Positions 51,790 through 59,728 of a DNA stretch of 64,000 nucleotides are shown here, in pieces. The position numbers and the translations under genes were made by a program. The stretch spans positions 5,411-69,410 of the forward strand of contig JBMNVL010000001.1 in NCBI GenBank assembly GCA_050946775.1, given 5' to 3'. Under the pieces are notes generated by a model. That model did no database searches. It was not told the DNA's origin and saw only the letters and a list, made by a program, of their open reading frames with translations. Each line of letters opens with the position of its first letter. Positions within the stretch are counted from its first letter, which is position 1. The DNA comes from UMGS1474 sp050946775. GTDB taxonomy: Bacteria; Bacillota; Clostridia; Oscillospirales; Acutalibacteraceae.

Positions 51790-52250
51790 CAGTATGCGGA
51801 GTGCGTCTGCCTCCCTCTGACGGGCAGCGTTTGCGAGCGCCGCCGGGGGCGGAAACAGCGAGCAATAAGCTGGCGCCGCGGTCGGTGATCGGTGAGCGCG
51901 TATGCGCCACACCGGAGCCGGGCACCGCAAGAGGGCCTGAGGTGGATTTCGCCGCCAGGCGAAAGACGGAGGGAGAGAGGGGCGTGCCGCTAATCTCGTT
52001 ATCTCTCCCTCAGTCTCGCTGCGCTCGACAGCTCCCTCGTCAGAGGGAGCCGTTTTGTATACCGCCGGATTGATACGGCGGGCGGATGATATCCTCCGTT
52101 TGCGGAACACCGATGAATTGCGTTGCAAGCGCACGCCTCGTGCAAAGGGTGGCTTGCCGAACGCACCGCGTGAGGCAAGTCGGAGGGATAGTCGCCCTTT
52201 GGGCGACATACCGCGCTTGCCTGCCACCGGCTTGTGCGGTTTTTGCGGGC
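51790..52250. repeat. Mosaic dispersed repeat
   Basis: Includes a block near 51878-51943 matching the complement of about 44080-44142, GAGGGAG-type palindromes (51986-52055), ACGGCGGGCGGATGATATCC, and GTCGGAGGGATAGTCGCCC followed by TTTGGGCGACA, matching the complement of 63940-63985. No gene is seen in 51783-52286. Confidence 0.7.
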
Positions 52251-52261
52251 TTTATACCATC

Positions 52262-52302
52262 AAAAAAACGAAATGACCCGGTCGGGTCATTTCGTTTTTT
52301 TC
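52262..52302. terminator. Bidirectional terminator at the end of rarA
   Basis: AAAAACGAAATGACCCG pairs with CGGGTCATTTCGTTTTT around a short loop. Confidence 0.85.
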
Positions 52303-53561
52303 TTGATCGTCTGCCAGTAGCTTTCAAACGCCTGCTCGTTTTTGTTGTCGCCGGGATGGTAGTAGACCCGATCCTTGATGGCGTCGGGAAGATACTGCTG
52401 TTCCACCCAGTGATCGGGGAAGGAATGAGGGTACAGATAATGCTGCCCCTTAACGGCGGCGTCCTCGCCGTCGTAGTGTTTGTTTTGCAGCTGCCGGGGG
52501 ATCGGGCCGGTGCGGCCGGCCTTGACGTCGGCCATCGCCGCTTCGATGGCGAGGCATCCGGCGTTGGATTTGGGCGCCCGGCAGACCATGATCACCGCGT
52601 CGGCCAGCGGCAGCTGCGCCTCGGGCAGTCCCACCTGCAGCGCCGCGTCCACCGCCGCCTTGACGATGGGGATGATCATCGGGTAGGCCAGCCCCACGTC
52701 CTCGCAGGCGCAGACCATCAGCCGCCGGCAGGCCGAGGGCAGATCGCCCGCTTCCAGCAGCCGCGCCAGATAATGCAGCGCCGCGTCGGTATCGGATCCC
52801 CGCATGGATTTTTGGTAAGCGGAGATGATGTCGTAATGCTCGTCGCCCTCCCGGTCGTACCGCATGGAGCTGCGCTGGGCGAGCTGCCGGGCGGTCTCCT
52901 CGGTGACCAAAACGGCGCCGTCGGCGTCGGGCGGCGTGGCCATCACGCACAGCTCCACCGCGTTGATCGCCTTGCGGACGTCGCCGCCGCAGGAGGTGGC
53001 GATGACCCGCACCGCCTCGTCGGCGGCCGCCACCGGTACGCCCCGTTCGCCCTGCAAAAAGGCAAAACCGCGGCGCACCGCTTTTTCGATCTCATCGGGC
53101 TGTACCGACTTGAACTCAAAAACGGTGGAACGGCTCAAAATGGCGTTGTAAACGTAAAAATAGGGATTTTCGGTGGTGGAGGCGATCAGGGTGATCCGGC
53201 CGTTTTCGATATGCTCCAGCAGGGTTTGCTGCTGGCGCTTGTTGAAATACTGGATCTCGTCGAGATACAACAGGATCCCGTTGATCCCGGCCAGGGTGTC
53301 GATCTCGTCCACCACCGCTTTGATATCGGCGGTGGAGGCGCTGGTGCCGTTGAGCTTGTGCAGCCGCATATCGGTGCGCTTGGCAATGATCCGGGCCAGG
53401 GTGGTCTTGCCCACGCCGGACGGGCCGTAAAAGATCAAATTGGGGATGGCGCCGCCCTCGATGATCCGGCGCAGCGCCTTGCCCTCGCCCAGCAGATGCT
53501 GCTGGCCGACCATATCTTCCAGCGTTTCAGGGCGCATGCGATCCGCTAACGGAGCCGCCAT
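52287..53561 (-). CDS. rarA: Replication-associated recombination protein A (AAA+ ATPase)
   Basis: A 424-residue clamp-loader-like ATPase acting at stalled replication forks. Walker A is YGPSGVGKTTLARII, Walker B LLYLDEIQYF, sensor 1 STTENPYFYV; the C-terminal MgsA domain includes PIPRQLQNKHYDGEDAA and YLYPHSFPDHWVEQQYLP. Start 53561 follows GGGAGGTGAGGGC. It lies 23 bp after glyA and is probably co-transcribed with it. Confidence 0.94.
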   Translation of the reverse strand: MAAPLADRMRPETLEDMVGQQHLLGEGKALRRIIEGGAIPNLIFYGPSGVGKTTLARIIAKRTDMRLHKLNGTSASTADIKAVVDEIDTLAGINGILLYLDEIQYFNKRQQQTLLEHIENGRITLIASTTENPYFYVYNAILSRSTVFEFKSVQPDEIEKAVRRGFAFLQGERGVPVAAADEAVRVIATSCGGDVRKAINAVELCVMATPPDADGAVLVTEETARQLAQRSSMRYDREGDEHYDIISAYQKSMRGSDTDAALHYLARLLEAGDLPSACRRLMVCACEDVGLAYPMIIPIVKAAVDAALQVGLPEAQLPLADAVIMVCRAPKSNAGCLAIEAAMADVKAGRTGPIPRQLQNKHYDGEDAAVKGQHYLYPHSFPDHWVEQQYLPDAIKDRVYYHPGDNKNEQAFESYWQTIKKKTK

Positions 53562-53584
53562 GCCCTCACCTCCCGTGGGTGTGA

Positions 53585-54835
53585 TCAGTAAAGCGGGTAC
53601 CGGGCGCACAGGGCGTCGACCCCGGCGCGGATGGCGTCCGCCTTCCCGTCAAAATCGGTGATCGCGTCGTGGATGAATCCGGCGATCAAATCCATATCCG
53701 CCTCGTTCAGTCCCCGGCTGGTGACGGCCGGGGTGCCCAGCCGCAGACCGCTGGTGACAAAGGGAGACAGCGGCTCGTCCGGGATGGTGTTTTTGTTGGC
53801 GGTGATGAACACCTCGTCCAGCCGGTGCTCCAGCTCCTTGCCGGTGATGCCGGTCTGGCGCAGATCCATCAGCATCAGATGGTTGTCGGTGCCGCCCGAG
53901 ACCAGCTGCAGCCCGCGTTCGAGCAGACCCTGCGCCAGCGCGGACGCGTTGAGCCGGATCTGATGCTGATAGGCCTTGAATTCGGGCTTCAGCGCCTCGC
54001 CGAAGCAGACCGCCTTGGCGGCGATGACGTGCATCAGCGGGCCGCCTTGAGAGCCGGGGAAGATCGCCTTGTCGATCGCTTTGGCGTACGGCTCTTTGCA
54101 CAGGATCAGACCGCCACGCGGACCCCGCAGGGTCTTGTGGGTGGTGGTGGTGACCACGTCGCAGTAGGGCACCGGATTCATATGCTCCCCGGCGGCGACC
54201 AGACCGGCGATGTGGGCCATGTCGACCATCAGCAGGGCGCCGACCTCGTCGGCGATCTGGCGCAGACGGTCAAAGCGGATCTCCCGCGGATAGGCGCTGG
54301 CGCCGGCGACAATCAGCTTGGGCTTGTGCTCTTTGGCCAGCGCCTCCACCACGTCGTAGTCGATGCGGCCGGTCTGCTTGTCCACACCGTAAGGCACGAA
54401 GTTGTACAGTTTTCCCGAGAAATTGACCGGCGAGCCGTGGGTCAGATGGCCGCCGTGGGCCAGATCCATCCCCAGCACGGTATCGCCCGGCTGGATCAGG
54501 GCGAAATAGGCCGCCTGATTGGCCTGTGCGCCGGAATGAGGCTGGACGTTGGCGTGGTCGGCGCCGAACAGTTTTTTGGCGCGGTCGCGGGCGATGTCCT
54601 CCACCACGTCGACCTCCTGACAGCCGCCGTAATACCGCTTGCCGGGATAGCCCTCGGCGTACTTGTTGGTCAGCACGCTGCCCATCGCCGCCATCACCGC
54701 CGGAGAGACGATGTTCTCCGACGCGATCAGCTCCAGATTGCGGCGCTGACGGGCCAGCTCCCGTTCCATCGCTTCACCCACGGCGGGATCGGCGGCTTTG
54801 ACAAATCCAATGGTGTCCATCATCTCGGCGTACAT
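53585..54835 (-). CDS. glyA: Serine hydroxymethyltransferase
   Basis: A 416-residue PLP enzyme interconverting serine and glycine with tetrahydrofolate. [38 protein letters not shown], and the PLP lysine in [17 protein letters not shown] identify it. Start 54835 ([11 protein letters not shown]) follows AAGGAGCGCGATGCT; the longer frame upstream covers the promoter. Confidence 0.96.
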   Translation of the reverse strand: MYAEMMDTIGFVKAADPAVGEAMERELARQRRNLELIASENIVSPAVMAAMGSVLTNKYAEGYPGKRYYGGCQEVDVVEDIARDRAKKLFGADHANVQPHSGAQANQAAYFALIQPGDTVLGMDLAHGGHLTHGSPVNFSGKLYNFVPYGVDKQTGRIDYDVVEALAKEHKPKLIVAGASAYPREIRFDRLRQIADEVGALLMVDMAHIAGLVAAGEHMNPVPYCDVVTTTTHKTLRGPRGGLILCKEPYAKAIDKAIFPGSQGGPLMHVIAAKAVCFGEALKPEFKAYQHQIRLNASALAQGLLERGLQLVSGGTDNHLMLMDLRQTGITGKELEHRLDEVFITANKNTIPDEPLSPFVTSGLRLGTPAVTSRGLNEADMDLIAGFIHDAITDFDGKADAIRAGVDALCARYPLY

Positions 54836-54869
54836 AGCATCGCGCTCCTTGTTCGTATAATTATACCTT

Positions 54870-54898
54870 ATAGTAGCACATTTTCTGTAAAGTTGCAA
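54870..54898 (-). promoter_or_regulatory. glyA promoter
   Basis: Minus-strand TTGCAA and TACTAT with a 17-bp spacer. Confidence 0.65.
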
Positions 54899-54924
54899 GA
54901 CAATATCGCACCGAAAACAACGAT

Positions 54925-54954
54925 TTGACAGGTTTCGACAGAGTGTGGTACACT
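54925..54954 (+). promoter_or_regulatory. nth promoter
   Basis: TTGACA and TACACT with an 18-bp spacer, 22 bp before the ATG at 54977. Confidence 0.75.
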
Positions 54955-54976
54955 ATGGCGAAAAGGAGTGGTGACC

Positions 54977-55609
54977 ATGACCAAAAAACAACGCGCAAAT
55001 CGGGCGGTCGAGGTGCTCAAGGAGCGGTATCCCGAGGCGATCTGTTCGCTGACGTACACCGATCCGCTGCAATTGCTGATCGCCACCCGTCTGTCGGCGC
55101 AGTGCACCGACGCGAGGGTCAATATGGTCACCCCGGCGCTGTTCGCCCGCTTTCCGACGCTGGACGCCTTTGCCGACGCCGACGCCGGGGAGGTAGGGGA
55201 GTATATCCGCTCCTGCGGGCTGTACAAAACCAAGGCGCGGGATATCGTCGCCATGGCGCGGATGCTGCGGGACGAGTACGGCGGGGACTTTCCCCGCACG
55301 GTGGAGGAATTGGTCAAGCTGCCCGGCGTCGGGCGCAAGACCGCCAATCTCTTTTGCGGCGACGTGTACGGCACCCCGTCGGCGGTGGTGGCGGATACCC
55401 ATTGCATCCGCATCGCCGGTCGGTTGGGGCTGGTGGATTCCACCGATCCGTATAAGGTGGAGCTGCAGCTGCGCCGTCTGCTGCCGCCCGACGAGAGCAA
55501 CGCCTTTTGCCACCGCATCGTCCTGTTCGGCCGGGACGTCTGCTCGGCGCGATCCCCGCAATGCGGGGCGTGTCCGCTGCGGGACGTCTGCCCGTCTAAG
55601 CAGGGATGA
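54977..55609 (+). CDS. nth: Endonuclease III
   Basis: A 210-residue base-excision repair glycosylase/AP lyase. The helix-hairpin-helix LPGVGRKTANLFCG carries the catalytic lysine, VADTHCIRIAGRLG the catalytic aspartate, and the C-terminal CSARSPQCGACPLRDVC binds a 4Fe-4S cluster. Start 54977 lies 8 bp after AAAGGAG; the in-frame GTG at 54968 is less likely. Monocistronic, ending at a strong terminator. Confidence 0.95.
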   Translation: MTKKQRANRAVEVLKERYPEAICSLTYTDPLQLLIATRLSAQCTDARVNMVTPALFARFPTLDAFADADAGEVGEYIRSCGLYKTKARDIVAMARMLRDEYGGDFPRTVEELVKLPGVGRKTANLFCGDVYGTPSAVVADTHCIRIAGRLGLVDSTDPYKVELQLRRLLPPDESNAFCHRIVLFGRDVCSARSPQCGACPLRDVCPSKQG

Positions 55610-55628
55610 GAAAGGAATAGACAGCAAT

Positions 55629-55666
55629 ACTCCCGCCGGTGTGATGCACACCGGCGGGAGTTTTTT
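55629..55666. terminator. Terminator between nth and the phosphoesterase gene
   Basis: CTCCCGCCGGTGTG pairs with CACACCGGCGGGAG, followed by T6; it resembles the hairpin at 7344-7373. Confidence 0.88.
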
Positions 55667-57965
55667 AGTCGTGCAGGGCGTCGTTAACGCCGTCGCCCGA
55701 GCCGATATCGGCCGGGACGCCGCCCGGTTGTTCCGCCGCAAACGCCCCGATCTTGCCGGTGGCGTATTGGAGGATCAGCAGGGCGTCGGCGGCGGTAACG
55801 CCGGATTGGCCGTCCACGTCGGCCGCCGTCTCCTGTGCGTCGGTCAGGGCGATCTTTCCGGTGGCCGCCTGCAGCGCCATCAGCGCGTCGGCCGCCGCCA
55901 CGTCGCCGCTGTCGTCCACGTCGCCGGGAATGACGGCGGGGGAGAGGACGATTTGGCGGGGAATGACGTAGGGCGTCAGGATCTCTTCACCGGCGTTTTC
56001 CACCCCGTAGTTTTTCATCTGCAGCACGATCCGGTCGGTGTAAACGTAGATCATCAGCACCTGCACCACCTTGGAATCGTTCGGCCCGACGTGGACGTCC
56101 TTGGAAGTGCTGTAATACCGCATCGACCCCATAAACGAGGTGATGAAGCCCGGCTGCGCCTCGTCGGCCGGTGCCTCCGGAGGGGATACCGACTCGATCA
56201 CCGTCCGCCCGGCGCCGGCATCGGCCGGGACAAGACGGCGTTCGCTGCCCGACTGGCCGTTGCTGACCGCCGTCAGCGCCTTGCCGGAGGAGGCGTCGAC
56301 AAAAAAGACGACGTCGCCGGCGTTCAGCTCGGTCACGGCGACCCATCCGCCGTCTTTTTCGGCATACACCAGGGTGTCGGTGGCGTTGCCCAGCGACCAG
56401 CCGCTGCCGCCGTAATGCAGATCGCAGTAGATATCCACCGCCGCTTTGCCGGTGTTGCGCCATTTCAGCGCACCGTTCCCGTCGCCGGCGCGGGCCGTCC
56501 AGTCGACGGCGTTCGCGGCGGTAAAGGCGTCGAGCGGCTGGACGTGCAGATTGCCGTCATACCCGAGATAGCCGCCGTTTTCGCTGACAAAGCGATAGAC
56601 GTCGCCCTCTTTTTCCACCGTGAAGCGGCCGGCTTTGGGCGCGCCGACGCCGCTTTGGGCGGTGCGGATGACGTCGATGGCGGCCATCCGTTCGCTGTTG
56701 ATGGGGGAGCGCTTGTTGGTCAGCGCCCGGGTTTGATTAGCGGCGATGACGTATTCGCCGCCGTCCTTGATCCCGTCGGCTTCGACGTAGACGGTCGCGT
56801 CGCCTTCGGTAATCTTCTCATAGAAAGTCAGGGTGGAGGCGTCGCCGTGGGAATAGGTTTCGGTGTTGGTGCTGTAATGGACGAAACGGCCGCCGGTCAC
56901 GTTTTGCAGGGTGTAGGCGCCGTTGGCGTTGCCGCCCAGCTTCCAGACCGACGGGTCGCTGACCGGCGCCAAATTGGAGGCGACGCCGAGATATTTGCCG
57001 TTTTCCACGCTTTGCACCAGATACCCTTCGCCGCTGGCGATCAGCTTCCATACCGCCGCGTCGGTCAGGGTGGGATCCACCGCCGGTTCACCTCCGCCGA
57101 TCACCTCGCCGTGGGTGTCGTACTGGGTCACCCGCTGGGCGGTGTCCTCGTGGATGTGAGCGCCGTCGTGACCGCCGTGGTCGTGGCCGTACACGTAGAT
57201 CAGGTTGGGATAGTTTTTGAAGATGTCGATCATCCGCCTGGATGACGCCGGCAGCTGCCCTTTGTCGGCCCGCAGACTGTTGGAGCCGGCGATGGGCAGA
57301 TGCCCTACCGCGAAAACGGTTTTGTCGGCGCCGATGGCGGCCAGCTTTTGCTCCACCCAGTCAAAGGTGCCGTCGGTGTAGACGTAGTTGGTGTGCTGCA
57401 GCCCGCCGGCCAGCGATTCGTGGGAGGTGTTGATCCCGATGAAATCGAATCCGCCCAGCCGATAGTGATAGGCCAGCAGGTATTTTTCGCCTTGATAGGT
57501 CTCGTAATAGGCGTCCTCGTCCGAAAGGGCGCCGACGCTGTCCTTCATCAGCAGATCGTAATAGGGAGCGGAGTTGTATTTTTCCGATCCCTCGCCGGCG
57601 TTGTAATCGTGGTTGCCGGTCACCCACAGGACGTTTGGGGTCAGGGCGTCGGTCTGCGCCTTGACCTGCTCGAGAATGGACACCACCCGATCCCGGGAAA
57701 CGTAACTGTCGCTGGTCACGTCGCCGCCGATCAGGATAACGTCCACCTGGTCCTCTTCCTGCGCCATTTTGGTCAGGGTCTGGGTGATGGTGCCCCGGAT
57801 ATGGGGCGGGGTATCGGTCAGCAGGGTTTCCTGGTTGTGCAGATCGGACAGACAGGCGATGGTCAGCAGGGGCGTTTCCTTTTCGGCGACGCCGGACAGC
57901 GGCGCGGCCAAAAGAGCCCCGATCGACAGGACGACCACCATCAGCTGCAAGATCCGTTTTTTCAT
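55665..57965 (-). CDS. Secreted metallophosphoesterase with C-terminal dockerin
   Basis: A 766-residue exported protein. Signal peptide 1-27. Calcineurin-like phosphoesterase domain about 32-260: SDLHNQ (D41, H43), ILIGGDVTSDS, VTGNHDYNAGEG, and YGHDHGGHDGAH. The middle (about 285-560) contains beta-trefoil-like pieces (AVWKLIASGEGYLVQSVENG, SVWKLGGNANGAYTLQNVTG). The dockerin lies near 690-750 (GDVDDSGDVAAADALMALQ, ADVDGQSGVTAADALLILQ), with a short tail. Start 57965 is chosen from the ribosome site GGGAGTGA. Substrate unknown; it may be an extracellular phosphodiesterase. Confidence 0.85.
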   Translation of the reverse strand: MKKRILQLMVVVLSIGALLAAPLSGVAEKETPLLTIACLSDLHNQETLLTDTPPHIRGTITQTLTKMAQEEDQVDVILIGGDVTSDSYVSRDRVVSILEQVKAQTDALTPNVLWVTGNHDYNAGEGSEKYNSAPYYDLLMKDSVGALSDEDAYYETYQGEKYLLAYHYRLGGFDFIGINTSHESLAGGLQHTNYVYTDGTFDWVEQKLAAIGADKTVFAVGHLPIAGSNSLRADKGQLPASSRRMIDIFKNYPNLIYVYGHDHGGHDGAHIHEDTAQRVTQYDTHGEVIGGGEPAVDPTLTDAAVWKLIASGEGYLVQSVENGKYLGVASNLAPVSDPSVWKLGGNANGAYTLQNVTGGRFVHYSTNTETYSHGDASTLTFYEKITEGDATVYVEADGIKDGGEYVIAANQTRALTNKRSPINSERMAAIDVIRTAQSGVGAPKAGRFTVEKEGDVYRFVSENGGYLGYDGNLHVQPLDAFTAANAVDWTARAGDGNGALKWRNTGKAAVDIYCDLHYGGSGWSLGNATDTLVYAEKDGGWVAVTELNAGDVVFFVDASSGKALTAVSNGQSGSERRLVPADAGAGRTVIESVSPPEAPADEAQPGFITSFMGSMRYYSTSKDVHVGPNDSKVVQVLMIYVYTDRIVLQMKNYGVENAGEEILTPYVIPRQIVLSPAVIPGDVDDSGDVAAADALMALQAATGKIALTDAQETAADVDGQSGVTAADALLILQYATGKIGAFAAEQPGGVPADIGSGDGVNDALHD

Positions 57966-58031
57966 ACACATTCACTCCCGTCCGGAAATGTTCGCCCTCA
58001 TTGTACCACATATTCCGGCAAAAGAAAAGAC

Positions 58032-58072
58032 AAAAAGCAACCGCCCTCTGCCGGACAGGACAGAGGGCGGGG
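58032..58072 (-). terminator. Terminator of the candidate repeat-motif RNA
   Basis: Minus-strand stem CCGCCCTCTG/CAGAGGGCGG with a 10-nt loop, followed by TTGCTTTTT. Confidence 0.88.
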
Positions 58073-58514
58073 ATTATAACGAAGTTTTTGGACTCACCTA
58101 TTTCTGTAATGTATTTTATATGGAATGGTGTGCATCTATATAAAATGCTTACTTACGGGGTAGGAAAAGTCGCTTTCGTTAGTCCATGGGACCCACCTTT
58201 TCGTTTAAGACTTTGGATCTTGTCTTTATCGGGAAACCCCGATGCGTTAGGTCATGGGACTCAACCTTTCGTTTTTTCGGCGCTTTTCCGCAGGGTTTTG
58301 GCCCTGCCGCCGTAGAGTAGTTGTTGGAGTCGCGTTTTTCAGAACATGGGACTCACCCTTCGGTTAAGCTGCCGTCCTTGACGGGAGTTCCTGGCCGCAT
58401 CCATGCACCAAGGCTTGGATCTGCGGTTCAACGTCCGTGTACATGGGAGCCACCTCGTTTCGTTCCGGATTGATCCTCATGTGGAGGACCGGGACTCTTT
58501 CTTTCCCTTTCGTC
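58033..58514 (-). ncRNA. Candidate structured RNA with six motif-hairpin units
   Basis: A transcript of about 480 nt is defined by a strong promoter and a terminator. It contains the motif (A)CGAAAGGTGAGTCCCATG in six versions: 58490-58513 (diverged), 58441-58466, 58345-58365, 58253-58274, 58185-58206, and 58091-58107 (last, without the ATG). Between copies lie separate hairpins, such as GCAGGG/CCCTGC inside CGGCG/CGCCG, ATCGGG/CCCGAT, CCGTC/GACGG and ATTTTATAT/ATATAAAAT. No long conserved frame spans it. It does not match any RNA family I know. The motif also looks like a ribosome site plus ATG. Confidence 0.65.
58364..58444 (-). CDS. Possible 26-residue peptide inside the candidate RNA
   Basis: The second motif copy (CGAGGTGGCTCCCATG) could start translation of MYTDVEPQIQALVHGCGQEL ending PSRTAA, stopping just before the third motif. 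Codon use is not decisive, and the hairpins in the same segment suggest an RNA role instead. A longer in-frame reading from 58549 would begin inside the promoter and is unlikely. Confidence 0.3.
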   Translation of the reverse strand: MYTDVEPQIQALVHGCGQELPSRTAA

Positions 58515-58520
58515 ATCCAT

Positions 58521-58549
58521 AGTATAGCACGGGCATTTGACGATGTCAA
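58521..58549 (-). promoter_or_regulatory. Promoter of the candidate RNA
   Basis: Minus-strand TTGACA and TATACT with a 17-bp spacer, close to the consensus for the housekeeping sigma factor. Confidence 0.9.
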
Positions 58550-58722
58550 TAGGTTTTTTGAAAAAAGTTTATTTATTTTATGAACTTTTTATAAACCCCT
58601 GCTGACGTCGGCCGGGAGAAGTTTCCCCTTGACGGCGACGGCGGTTCGGGGTAAAATAAGGGTGCGGAAAAGAACGCGTGAAAGCATGCGTCAAACGCGA
58701 CAAACAAAGGAGGCGATACGCC

Positions 58723-59022
58723 ATGGCGGAAGAATTCGGCGCCGATCTGATGACCATCGTGGACGACGAGGGCAACAAGCATCAATTTGAGCTGCTGGAC
58801 GCGATCGAGACCGACGACGGGCGCTACGTGGCGCTGATGCCGGTTTACGATCAGCCGCAGGACGCGGTGGAGGATGACGGCGAGCTGGTCATTCTGGAAG
58901 TGACCGAGGAAGACGGCGAGGAATTGCTGGTGACCATCGAGGACGACGACGTTTTCAACGAGATCGCGGAGATCTTTGAGGAGCGGTTGAGCGATCTGTA
59001 CGAGATCGACAGCGAGGAGTGA
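58723..59022 (+). CDS. DUF1292 protein
   Basis: A 99-residue acidic protein (about one third Asp and Glu) of the DUF1292/YrzB family: DLMTIVDDEGNKHQFELLDA, YVALMPVYD, LVILEVTEEDGEELLVTIED. Function in the family is unknown. Start 58723 follows AAAGGAGGCGATACGCC. It is divergent from the candidate RNA and immediately upstream of the 6S-like RNA, with which it may share a transcript. Confidence 0.9.
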   Translation: MAEEFGADLMTIVDDEGNKHQFELLDAIETDDGRYVALMPVYDQPQDAVEDDGELVILEVTEEDGEELLVTIEDDDVFNEIAEIFEERLSDLYEIDSEE

Positions 59023-59028
59023 CGACGC

Positions 59029-59216
59029 ATCCTGCCCTGTGCGTGGACCGCTGCCTTTTGACCCTACTACAGTTTTGATTCGGGAGCCCGGCTCCGGCGC
59101 CGGGATGCAGACCTCCCCGCTTTGGGCGGGACGAAGGGAGCGCGAACGCGCCGGGCGGCACCCACCTGTTACGTGTCGTAGCAGGTCACTTCGGCAGCAT
59201 TACGGCAGGGCGGGAT
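59029..59216 (+). ncRNA. ssrS: 6S RNA-like long hairpin
   Basis: A 188-nt segment closed by an 11-bp helix, ATCCTGCCCTG (59029-59039) with CAGGGCGGGAT (59206-59216), then GCTGCC/GGCAGC and a large internal bubble (TTTTGACCCTACTACAG side). Internal hairpins CGGGAG-type and ACCTGTTACG/CGTAGCAGGT near the 3' side match the 6S plan of closing stem, bubble and terminal loop, as does the length. 6S RNA imitates an open promoter to hold RNA polymerase. Identity is from structure and general resemblance, not a covariance search. Confidence 0.65.
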
Positions 59217-59230
59217 ATTGTTGTTAACAG

Positions 59231-59265
59231 AAAAAGGACAGGATCATCCGATCCTGTCCTTTTTT
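59231..59265. terminator. Terminator after the 6S-like RNA
   Basis: AAAGGACAGGAT pairs with ATCCTGTCCTTT, followed by T tract; also serves the convergent SLOG gene. Confidence 0.88.
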
Positions 59266-59728
59266 ATATCGCTATGATCCGCCGGCCCTGCTTTTGGGCG
59301 TAGGCGACGGTGTAGGCGGTGCCGCCGGCGGGTGCGTCCAGACAGACGCACACGGTGCTTTCGTCCACCAGATGCCGGTTGCGCCGCTGCATACATCCCG
59401 GGGCGTACCGCTCCTGCAGCACGGTGATTTTGTCGGCCTGCCGCAGTATCCCGTCCCAGCGGCGGCGATCGCCTTCGTCCCACCGGGCGTTCCAGTCGCC
59501 GCAGGGAAGCACCGCGATCAGCCGGATGGCGGGATGGATTCCCCGGCGGGAGAGCACCGCCCGGGCGGCCAGCTCGTCAAATCCCAGCGCGCCGCCGACG
59601 CCGAAGTAGCGATAGCCCTCGCCGATCAGCCGGTCGACGGCGGCGCACACCCGCTCGTAAAGCGCGGCGGGATCTTCCGGCAGGCGGCGCGGTCCGGTGA
59701 AGCAGACCGTCTTTTCCCGGGCGGTCAC
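59264..59728 (-). CDS. SLOG-domain protein (DUF1273-like)
   Basis: A 154-residue protein with the SLOG nucleotide-binding fold: KTVCFTGPRRLPEDPAALYE, YFGVGGALGFDELAARAVL, and ITVLQERYAPGCMQRRNRHL. Start is GTG 59728, 7 bp after GGAGG, and overlaps the stop of the ABC transporter gene (GTGA). The open frame upstream of that point is antisense-like read-through of the transporter. SLOG proteins sense or process nucleotide-derived ligands; the ligand here is unknown. Confidence 0.82.
   Translation of the reverse strand: MTAREKTVCFTGPRRLPEDPAALYERVCAAVDRLIGEGYRYFGVGGALGFDELAARAVLSRRGIHPAIRLIAVLPCGDWNARWDEGDRRRWDGILRQADKITVLQERYAPGCMQRRNRHLVDESTVCVCLDAPAGGTAYTVAYAQKQGRRIIAI

Noticed and set aside
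58091..58513. CRISPR array
   Set aside because: The repeated motif is short, imperfect, unevenly spaced (about 47-98 bp) and followed by hairpins, and no cas genes are present.
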